This document shows positions 26,201 to 38,200 of a DNA stretch of 40,396 nt, one piece after another. Numbering within the stretch: the first letter of the stretch is position 1; every line of letters starts with the position of its first letter. The notes beneath the pieces were generated by a model, which was not told the DNA's origin, did no database searches, and worked only from the letters and a program-made list of their open reading frames with translations. Origin of the DNA: Apostichopus californicus (Eukaryota; Echinodermata; Holothuroidea; Aspidochirotida; Stichopodidae); contig JAIPMN010000658.1 in NCBI GenBank assembly GCA_020650975.1, forward strand, positions 1 to 40,396, written 5' to 3'. The position numbers and the translations under genes are program-made.

Positions 26201-29200
26201 TCCTCGGTAAGACACGGTAGCTTACGCCCTGATTGGTGCTGGGGGGGGGGGGAGAGAGGTGAGGAGGGCCAGGAGAAGGGGGTCCTGTCACCTCTCAAAG
26301 TGAAGTTAAAAGCTGGAATATGTTTTTGAATAAGAAAATAGACTGGATAAATCAATGTGGTTTGCTATTGTCAATGGTCTGTACAGTGTGTTTTATAACA
26401 GATGGTTACAGTGATAACAATATAGTTGTATGGAGCTTTCCTTATGAAGGTTTGGCTTAGTTGGTGCAGCCATGGGTGTAGAGGCAGGTTTTTTTGTCAG
26501 GGGGAGGGGGGAGGGGATGGGATGGTAATGACAGGGTACAAGAGGATATTGGCAACGAATGAAAAAGTGAGATTGGTTGCGATTGCCTTTTTTTTTAAAT
26601 GATTTAAATTTTTTCTTTCTTTTTAGAACTTACACCAACTTTTGTTTTCATGGAAAACATTTAGTATCTTTTGTTGACAAGAATTCAATTTTTTTTGGTG
26701 ATACATTCATTTCTCTTCTTTGACTCAAATTTTAACAAAAGTAGAACTGCTGATTCATTTTTCCGTAAGTGACTCCTCAACTCCACATTTGTATAATTTT
26801 TTTTTATTATATAAAGATTTTATATATATATATATATATAACCGTTCCTTCCCAAATCTCCCAAAATTGTTCTCCACAGTGCCTCCCTCTATCACTCAGG
26901 GGCCCGACTCGATCTTCGTAACGGCGGGATTGCCAGCTTTCTTGCACTGCGAGACGTCGGGATTCCCCGCTCCCTCCATCTCCTGGGAGAGGAATTACAG
27001 AGTGGTCGCGATCAATTCACACTCCTTCCAACAGTTTGAGAACGGCACTCTGATGATAAACAGTAGCAGACCATTGGACAGTGGAGAATACATATGTGTT
27101 GCAGAGAGCCTAGCAGGGACAGCTTACAGACAGACCAATCTCATTGTGAATGGTGAGGAGAGGGGGGGGAGACTATTGTACTAAAAAAAAAAGATGAAGA
27201 TATTTCCCGGTTTAACGTTGTAAAATGGTAGAAAAAGTTTTTACGACATATGCTTCTTCCACAAAAGTGGTGTTTTGGAGGGGGACCTACTTGAATGTCG
27301 ATGGACATCCAGGAATAAAATGCCAGTATCATTACCTACTAAAAAAAAAAAATAAAATAAAATAGTACTTATATAGTGCGTTCACCAGCAACGCTGCTCA
27401 AAGCGCTTTACAGGAATCGAAACAATTAATATACAGGAAACATTTAAAATACAGGAAACATTCAAAAGCAAATAGTAGAAACATATCGCCTAAAAGGTAT
27501 AACACCATAAAACCTATAATTAAACCTACTATTTTTATTTTTTAAATAAAACCTACTATTTTTGTCATATGACGGAGTGACTACTCAAGTACCCATTGAA
27601 AACGGTTATCATCCAACCAACGAGCTAATTCGTTCTATTTCTCTCTCCCGTCTCCCCAGAATTGCCTCTGATCCATCTACCTCCGATGAACGAGCAGGAG
27701 GTGATCAACGGTGACGATCTGGTCCTACACTGTCCCGTCTCTGGCACCCCGCTGCCCACCATCCTGTGGCTGAAAGATGACGAGGTGGTGGACCCTACCG
27801 TGGTGCAGATGTATGACAACGGTACCATCCTCATACCGGGGGCCGAACCCTCAGACAGTGGGAACTACACCTGCTTTGTCACGAACATGGCGGGCAACGA
27901 TAGCGTCATCACTGCAGTGTATGTCTACGGTGAGTTGTTGCCCGACTCCATCCGTTTTAGCAGCGATGTTGGGTATAAGACATTAAATAACCTTTCAGGC
28001 TGGTAACTTGGTTGCTCCCATTCATAAAGTTTTTGTCTGTCAAAATCTGTTTCTTCTTTCCAAAGTTTTACAGTAACCTACCTGCACTTTTGTAGACTGC
28101 CTCACACTTTTCTCCCTCCCCCTCCCCCTCCCCTCTGTTTCTGAACTAACTGATACCGTTTTGTATACCACATTCCCCTTGTTCACATGACGCATGCAAC
28201 TTTGTCCCCGTTGCGGACATGCAGTGATAACACGTAGCGTCGGTAATGAGCAGGTAATTAGAATACTGAGGGTGATGATGACACACACATTGGGTCATAC
28301 CTCTTCAGGGGACTATAAGGTGGCAAAAGTGAAAGAGACTGCTAAATATGCTAACAGATCACTGCAAAGTTAAAAAAAGAATTAAAAAAAAAAATTTGAA
28401 TATCTATATATATGCATGATATACCTGACTTTGTAACAATATTTGTGTGTACAACATTTCATGGTGCCATCTAGTTCTGGTAACATCAACCGTCAAAAGT
28501 TTGGTGCCACGCAGCGTTGCTACTTATGGCTTCACCTTTGAGTCCATTTGAAATACCCATGGTGATGAATATCAGTGTCCTCACACAGTACATTGCATAT
28601 TTATCTGATTACATAGTTTTTAAGTTTTGTAGGGATTACCGCCGTATCGGGGAAATTTTTATCGTCATGTTACGCAAAATTAAAAAACCTCTGAGTTTTC
28701 GGAATTGGCATACTCTTCTTTTACGCTTTTCATCTGACGTTCCCTTCTCTCTTTGCAGTGTCCCCCAGAATAATGCAACAGGAGAACGCCTTCGAAATCA
28801 ACATCCTCCTCGGTGAGGCCGTCTCTCTCATCTGCCAGGTGGAAGAGGGGACGCCTTTCCCAAGGATCTCTTGGTTGAAGGATGGTAGACGCCTGTCGGG
28901 CAATTCCCTGGACGTCACCATCGACAACAGAGGACAGAGGCTCTCCATCTCCCAGGCTCAGCTGGCCAACACTGGTCGGTACACCTGTGTGGCGGAGAAC
29001 GCCGCCGGTTCAGCGCAGCGTTTCTTTGGACTCTTAGTCATGAGTAAGTACTATTGAAAATAACTGCGATTGAATCTGTAAATCAGGATAAATAGATTCC
29101 TAAACAAGATTAGTTTGTTTGTTAGAGCAACTAATTGCTCAGAGGGTGGAATGTCTGTCGATTCTCTTGTCATCAGTGAATGAACACCGACGTACTCTCG

Positions 29201-32200
29201 TATGTCCAGTAGTTCATTAGGAACCCAGGAGACACAGCCAGTAAACTGTACGAACACTCTACATGCCAGAGAAATGTGTCGTGGACGACTCTCGGAATTT
29301 TTTTTTTTGCAGTCGATATCACGTGCACATAGCTGTTGGTTATTACACTACAATTCACAATAAAATGTAACCATGAGTCTCGGGAGAAAGTAGAATGCAT
29401 TTATATAGTATGATGGATAAATAATGGCATTCCACCTGTTCAAAAACAGTGAAGCCTGACAATAGAGGAGGGGGTGGGAGGGAAAAATCGGAGGTGACCC
29501 AGGAAAATATGCTAAATATGCTAAATGGAATAGTGAAATTTCATTTCATTATTTACTTAAGAAAAATAAAACCAAAGTGCCGGGCCGGTGTTATTGTCAT
29601 CCAGACCAAAAGCAAATCGAAGACAAATTATTTAACATGACCGGCTGAAATAGGATTGTTGAATGAGTTTTTTTTAATTTGATAGGTAAACCATCCATAG
29701 GAAACCTACCATCCACCATCAGCGACTACGAGGCCAGCGAACTCCGCGTATCCTATAACTTGGTACGGTCGGAACCATTGACTCTGAACTGCGACGCCCA
29801 CAGTATTCCACCACCGATCATCACCTGGTTGAAGGATGGAAGGGTCCTCGTCCCCGGGAACTCCTGGCCCAACGTCACCATAGAAGGCCAGTATCTCCAC
29901 GTGAACAGCGTGGACGAAGAGCATTCCGGTGAATATACGTGTGTGGCCATGAACCAAGCCGGGAATGCGACTCGGTCCTTCCTCGTGGATGTGCTCAGTA
30001 AGTCCATCTCATTGACTCCTTTCAGACCTTGATAATATGTATCGCTCTCTGTGAGCACGCTCTCGGAGAGCATGAATTCATCCATGTTAACTCTCGCCAT
30101 AATCGGTCACCCCCTTTTCTCTTTACGTTACTATAGCTTTAGGCAGGTAAAGAACACATATGCAGATGTCATGGTAAAGAGTATTATTGAAAGATTGTCC
30201 AGAAACGACATGCCCCCCTCCACCACTCATCCCCCCTGCTATCGTGGAATGTGATGTTCCGCAGTATTTCGGCCCTAGCTCACTTGTGATCATATCCTTC
30301 TGATAGGTTCAATTTGAGTATATGCCCCTCCTCAACCATCTTCCACAGGATATAGTAATATAACTTTCAGACCAGAAGGAAAGATAAAAATTAAAATAAA
30401 TATTTATCCCTTTCGCAAGCGGTATGTTGAAGAGATTTTTTTTTTATGTGTATGCCCGATTTATCTCGACTCTGTGTATAGACTTTATTTTAAAAACCGT
30501 ATAACTTTTTTCTGTTCGGTGGTAGATATTTAGATTTTTTGTTAATTTGTTTGTAGTGCCTCCAGAGGTAGAAGGTGCAGAGATCACACACAACATGACG
30601 GCCATTCAGAACGAACCGTTTGAGATGGTCTGCGAAACGGACGAGAGCATCCCGGCAAAGATAGCGTGGTACCACAACGGCAGAAAGCTGCGAAAGTACG
30701 ATCAGGGTCGATCGATCTCAAAGACCGGAACCGTCCTCACCTTACAAAACCCGCAACGGGAAGACAGAGGTGACTATTACTGCGAAGTGAGCAATCAAGC
30801 CGGCTCGGAGAGGAAGCACTTCTCGGTCGACATTTATGGTGAGCGTACTTGATTTTCCTTGGGCCTTTCTAAATTCTAAGGGTGTATTGGAAAAGATATT
30901 GTGAACTTTAATGGTCATTCACCCGTGATGGTACAAATCCCAAGGTGTAAGAAATGCTTTAGTAACAGTAACAAGTTGGAGAGTAACTTTCCCTCCCTAT
31001 GACTTCCTGCCTTATCCCCTACTTTGATCACACGGGCAGATATCTCCACCCGCGTAAACATGTTACTCCCTTCCACTTTCTTGCCATATCCTCAGCTTTG
31101 ACCCCCATGGGCATATATCTCCACCTGTGTAAATAAGGCACTTCCTGACCCCCATGGGCACCTATCGCTCTACCTTTGTAAACATGTCCCCTCCCTTCCA
31201 CTTCTTGCCATCTTTGACCCCATGGGCACATATCTCCACCTGAGTAAACATGTCAGTGGGAAGTTGTGAATTCTCATATCAGGTCTAACTATATCAACAT
31301 CTATCATTTTATCCCAGTTCCTGGATACACCACCAGTGAGAATACAGACCTCTCAGTCTTGACCGGTGCGTCCGTCCCGCTGGAATGTCACGGATTTGGT
31401 TACCCCGAACCGACGGTCAGCTGGACCAAAGACGGGGCCGAGATCACGTTGACCAATGACAGGTACTCATAAAAAAAGTGAATTTGTGTGGTGCTGAGCC
31501 GGGGGTACTACATGTTATGATAGATCTCATTATCATCCATAAGAAGCAACTAAAGCCTCAAATCACATGCAAGTGACTCGTGCATCTTGACGTATACTAC
31601 CAATGAGTTAATCCATATCTTTGGTGTTTTTTTGTAATTTGCCGAAACCATTCATTTCATACATCGATAGGAAAGACGTTTTCTTTTTAAATACTAAATA
31701 TGTGACTGAGAACATAGGACAAACTTGATCGTAATTCTCCCACCAGCCTGCCCGTTCGCCCAGATAACCTTCACAACAATTCTGATTGCTTCGCTTTTTA
31801 AAGTTTGAATTATCATTTTTCGTCCTAGGTATGCACTCCTCTCAGACGGTACCTTGATCATACCAGAGATTACCGTCAGCGACAGCGGTCTCTACGAGTG
31901 TACGGTGTCAAATGTCGCAGGCCGACAGTCCTACAGCGTCACCATCGAAGTGCAAGGTAAGAATTTATCATAATTCTCTCACGGTGCCAAAATTCCTTCC
32001 CCCCCCCTCCCCAACTTCATTTCTTGTGAAATTTTGTTTATTCCCTCAAATGCCTCCTTTGATTGTTATAATCTCTATCAAAGATTTGACAAATGCTTGG
32101 TCTTTCTTATCATGCCTCTAGTTCCACCCACCATCATCACCTCCATCACCAAGATTACGACTGTCATCAACTCGACGTCCCAGATACCATGCGTCGCGGA

Positions 32201-35200
32201 GGGTACTCCAAAACCCATCATCACCTGGCGAAAGGATCGCCGGATGGTGGACGTGACCGACGGCTACGCTATTCAAGAGAGCGGCACCCTGTTGATAAGG
32301 AGCACCCAACTGTACGACTCCGGTCGTTACGCATGCGTCGCTCAGAATGAAGCCGGCCACGATGCAATGGAGTTGACACTAGAAGTACACGGTAAAGAAG
32401 GAAATCATTTTTTTTTTCAAATTTGATATTTATTTACATTTTTGTGGTGATAAATACAACTAACAGGAAAGAGTTTGTTTTATTTTATTTATATGGGAGG
32501 ATAGCAAGGGAAATGTGTGAATGTGTAATTAGTACAAGGATATTCCCATATCATTGAGGGTTTTCTGTATTTGGGCAAAGATGTGTACTTCTCAGTAAGA
32601 GATAAGCACCCTCTGTACAAGATTAGTACTCTCAGTATTAGATTGGTACCTCTGTACAAGATTAACACTGTCTGTACAAGATTATTACTCTCAGTATTAG
32701 GTTGGTACTCTCAGTGCAAGATTAACACTGCCTGTACAAGATTAGTACTCTCAGTATTAGATTGGTACTCTCAGTATTAGATTGGTACTCTCAGTAAAAG
32801 ATTAGTACTCTCAGTGCAAGATTAACACTGTCTGTACAAGATTAGTACTCTCAGTATTAGATTGGTACTCTCAGTGCAAGATTAGTACTCTCAGTGCAAG
32901 ATTAACACTGTCTGTACAAGATTAGTACTCTCAGTATTAGATTGGTACTCTCAGTATAAGATTGGTACTCTCAGTACAAGATAAGTACCCTCAGTGCAAG
33001 ATTAACACTGTCTGTACAGGATTATCACCCTCAAGTCTGTCAGTACCAGATCATCATGGTTGCTGAGTACCACGTTAGTACTCTCAGTGCAACAGTTAAT
33101 TGAAAGGTGCATACTCCTTGGACAAGTTGACATGGTTAGTGGCATGTCTAGAGTAGAAGTGAACATGGCATATAGCATTAAAGTTAACGTGCACATGATG
33201 CATCCTTTCCATATGGCAGTTCCACCGATGGTCACCCCCGTTCTGGAGACTTACTCCGTGGTAGAAGACACCGCGGTTACTCTTGAGTGCCGAGCCACCG
33301 GTATGCCGGAACCCCAAATCAGGTGGTACTTTGGTGACCTACAGCTCGCGAGTTCTTCTCATCAGTACCATATACTCTACAACGGTGGCCTTCAGATACC
33401 GATCGTGAGACGAGAAGACAGCGGTAGCTTTACCTGCGTGGCTTCCAATCCGGCCGGTGAAGATAGCGGCCTACGCTTTCTTGAAGTAACCGGTGGGTTC
33501 CTCCTGTAATGTTATTTCTGAGATGTATTTATTTATTTATTCAAGTATGTAATAATCTGTCACAAAGTATCTGTTTGGGAAAGTTCTCACATTTTGACAT
33601 GTCTGAGTTTCTTTGCATGGGAGCCTACCGTGGTTTCCACAAGCATCAAGATGGGAGATTGGAATTTGACAAGATCACATCTTCACTGTTTTGTGTCAAA
33701 TTCACACAAATGCAGAGGAAATATTTCTATATGCTATTTACTTTATAGTTGGATATTAAAGGAGGGCATTTAGATTGGTTAACCACTGTTCCCTTCCCTA
33801 TCCCTCCCCACTCCCCCCCCCCTTCTCCAACCTATCCCTTCTCCTTGCCTTTTCCTCATGGCCCAACCACTAATGGCAGGGCCAATCATTTCAAAATCTT
33901 GCTGCTAACTTTTAAATGTCTCCATGGACTTGCTTCAACATACTTACAAAACCTCATCCAGGAGTATACGCCACATCGTTGCCTCCGATCCAGTTCAAAA
34001 TCTTTACTGATTGCCCCTTCTGTGTCCACAAAGTCATACGGCTCTCGCTCATTTCAGTTCTCTTCTGCTATCCTCTGGAATGGCCTTCCGATTGGAAATA
34101 AAGAAGCTCAGTCTGTAACCAGGTTCAAAATGCTTTTAAAGACTCACTCTCACTTTTGTAGTTTTCCGGCCTTTCAGCGCATAGAGACTTTAGTGTATAT
34201 TTGCGCCTTATAAAACTGTGTATTATTAGTATTATTATTAATGATACAATTATTGTTTTTCAGTCCCTCCGATGATCTTACCAAGACCTAGTACCGTATC
34301 AGTGGATGCTACAGAGGACCTGCACCTCGTCTGTGATGTGGACGGAATACCGCTGCCGACAATAATGTGGCACAAGGACGGTGAGCTGATCAGAGGTGAA
34401 CCCAGGATGTCATTTAATGAGGATGGATCACTGACCATTGCCAGCAGTGTGGTAAATACCCCTGTGTGCTTCAAATTATAATTCTGCAGGTGGAGGGGGA
34501 GGGGGAGTGGGAGAGGGAGGGGGGACAGAATCAAAAGAAAAGTAAGAGAGTTGGAATTGTTGGAATATAATAGAATAATGGGAATAGAACAAAGAAATGA
34601 AATATGACATGTCTTGATGATGAATATGAAGAAAATGGCAGTGGAATAGTGAAAGTTTGAATTAATTCTGAATTTTTGTGATTAGTTGTTGGTTGATCAA
34701 ATTTTGTTCATTTGACTGTTGGTATCGAAAAAACAAATGCAGGCACATTTCACTATTTGCACTCATTAAGAGTTGTAAAATATGCAATGCCGTCCAGCTC
34801 CCCACCTTGTTATGCTATTGGTCCTTTTTGGTTCGGATGCTTTGCATCCATCACCATCTGGGCCCCAAAAAATTCTGGGCACATTTTTGGGCCAATTTGA
34901 TTTCCACTTCAAATGCATTTTGGGACACATTTTTTGGGGCCGAATTTGTGGGCCCACATTTTTTTGGGTTCAATTATTTGGGGCAAATATATTTTTGAAT
35001 CAGTTTGTTTGGGCCGAATAATTTTTAAGGACTACTTAGGTGCAAAATTTTATTTATATTATGTTTATAATAAATAGACTTTGTCAGCATGATAACTGGT
35101 TCCTGATACCTTTCTTTATATATTGCCGCATTTAGTCAATCAATAATCATCTTCATTTTGGTGTGCACAAGTTCATGGATATTAACATGTACGGCTTACC

Positions 35201-38200
35201 ATGCTATGAATATGTTTGGGCATCGGAACCACTAAATGTTTTCAATTCTCCTGTCAAGTTTGAAACCGAAGGGCAGGGGAAGGGGAAGGGTTAAAGGTTA
35301 AGAAGAGATGATTATTGAGTGACAAAACAGTTTCATTAAATTTCTTTAACTCTCATATGTCAGAAGCAGATTTTTAACCGCATCTACCCCCCATCAGCAG
35401 CGTTTGCCACAAATGTAATAATTGAACAGTCTTTGTACTGTGCAGAGACTTGATGTATTCCTTGCCTGTGTGTTTTATATCGTTTAGGCCAGCGATGCAG
35501 GGACCTACCTCTGTGTTGCCACGAGTTCAGAAGGCAGAGACTCTATGCAGATTGAGGTGACTGTTAATGGTAAGTAGAGTGTTAATACTGTATGTGTGAA
35601 CTACGTGTCAAAGAGTACATTAACCTAGTGACAAATGCCGGCAGATGTGTAATTTAAGAGAAACAGAAGTTGAAAGCTCATTGAGACAATGGAACACAAT
35701 GACTGCAAGTAACACATTAATACACTATACGTGGGGACACAAAGTAATACCGAAGTGTAGTGTGATGTATAGTAGAATACACTATACGTGGGGACACAAA
35801 GTAAAGTGATTTACTGCACAGGAATAAAAACATCGAAAAGTAGTAAATTGCCATGGTTACCAGGAAGATATCCAAGGGATCAGAACATTGTTTGTTGTTG
35901 TTTGTTATTTTGTTGTTTGTATGTTTTTGTTTGTTACATGTTTTTAATTATGTATGATATATTATATCATATTTGCTGGTTTTGTTTCGGGCCACATCTG
36001 ACACTGTTATTCAGAAAATGAAAAAAAAAATTCATGTGTGCTTTCAATAATTTTAGTTTTCAGTTTTTTCTAAAAAGAAATTAGGGGAAAAAATAAATAA
36101 ATTGAAGCTATGATTTTGTTGTTGTCAGTTTGGTAGATGGTAGATTTGGTGAATTTTTGCAATGATTTCTTCTTTCTTTCAGTACCACCTACCATCACAT
36201 ACTCTCCCGCTGACAAGGAGGTCGCAAGTGGTGACCGCCTGGAGGTCACCTGTGAGGCCAGTGGATTCCCAGATCCAGAATTTAGATGGTTCCACAACAG
36301 AACAGAGATTCATAGTATGTTATTGTTTTGAGGTTTATTTTCACCTTTTTGCTGTGTGTAGCTCTTATGTCAGGGGTTAAACACTGGGTTATGAGGTGGT
36401 AGGGAAGGGATGGGGGGCACTGGGTTATGCAGTGGCAGGGGAGGGGGGGTTGGGAGCATTGTTGGTGGGAACTATGTTGAAGTTTTGAGATCTGAGAAGC
36501 TTGTAGCACTTTGCTTCTCAATTTACATACTTTTGAGGACAGGTTTATTTATTTGATTGGACAGTGTCAGCGCATATGATAGGAACAACTTTCCCATGCA
36601 AGGACACAGATCAGATTACTCAACGAGTGTTGGCAACCAAGGAATATTTTGGAACTGAGGCAGAGGGGAAAGGGGGGGGGAGGGGTTTTGGGGTGGTCAG
36701 AGGTGGTGTGTATATATTCCTCATGCAAGGCTGTATGGAAATCCAAAACCAAATTTCTGGCAAGTTATCCATTTTTCTCCGCTCCAAATTTGTATTGTTG
36801 AGAGCCAATATTTACGATAACATGTGGAGTAAATAAAGACCTCTTGAAAACGATGTAGCAGGACTGAGAAAACAAGTAAATAAATGTTCTTGTCTGTATG
36901 TTATAGAGAGCAGACGTTTCGAAATGTTCCATGAATGAAAAAAAAAGAACAATTATTAACCAAGATTTCTACTTGACAGGTTTCCTATGCCTATGATATA
37001 TTTTTCAATGATGATGGTAATTTATCAACTGTTTTTTATAATCAGTCTAGATATGATCGTCCCAAACACTTTTGAATTTTTTTTTTTTATCTCCGTCTTC
37101 ACACAAGGTCCTCCAACCATCAACGGAAGAAGCACGTTAATCAGAGAGAATGTTATGAAGGAGGACAGCGGCCTTTATCGGTGTCGAGCCGAGAACGTCG
37201 CTGGTCAGCAATCTATGATATTTACACTCCTTGTAAGAGGTGAGCCAAGATCGATTAATCCTCGTGTACATTCATTGCATCGGTTTGAATATTAAAGTTG
37301 TTTAAGGTTCACGCCTTATTGAAAATCCCATATATAGGAAAGATTTTTGATGTGGATACGACCAGAGGCTGTTGCTAGTTAGCTAGCGATTAACCGTGTG
37401 AGATAACAAAAGGAAATTTTATGCCCCACAAATGTATCTACCGTTTTCAAAATAACCATATTCAAAAGCATATGAAAAGCTATTTTTAATTTGAAACTTA
37501 AATATTTAAGTCTTCACATGTACACAAGGACATTAATAAGTTCTCTAATTTATTCAAATGCCACTGGTTGTTTTTATCCTCTAGTTCCACCTCAAATCGT
37601 GGATCCGCCCGCCCCAGTTGAAGCCCTGATGGGTAACACGGTGGAGATGAGGTGCGCCATAGAGGGAGAGCCCCTCCCAGAAGTGTCATGGTCCAAGAAT
37701 GACGAAACGGTGATACTAAACGACAGGGTCGCACTCATGCAGAATGGATCTTTAATGATTCATAATACTCTGGTAAACTTTGCCGTGAAATTTTTCATCT
37801 TAAAACTTTCCCACCAAATATTAAAAACAGGTCGCTCTCATGTGTACTCATCGAAACTAAATTTTTGTGTCGTCGCTTAAACCTCTTTGAAAGAGCCTTG
37901 AAAGAAGGGAATGCTTTATCTGGAAAAGACTGAGAAAGTTTTTTAGTGATTTATTTTTTAATTTTTTCTTCTTCATTGCCATATTTTTGGCATGTTTAGT
38001 ACTGAATAAGTTAAGAGAAGTATTTTTGTTTTGCAAAGATTGAAAAGGGCAAATGAATTTTTTGCTAGAATGGGATTTCAACCACACATGCCCTTGGGTA
38101 TAAAAAAGCCCTATGCATTGCTTATTGAGCTATCCAGCAGCCATTTTGTTGTTGACGATCCCTATGAAGCCATGTTGGATCCACCGGTCAGAAACCATAG

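Noticed and set aside
30760-30780. RGD tripeptide in Ig27
   Set aside because: It lies in the D-x-G-x-Y-x-C turn where the family consensus easily yields RGD, so it is weak evidence for integrin binding.
33749-33880. Proline/serine-rich start of the frame leading into the LINE
   Set aside because: It is the translation of a C/T-rich tract next to the LINE; only the part from about 33890 resembles the LINE protein.
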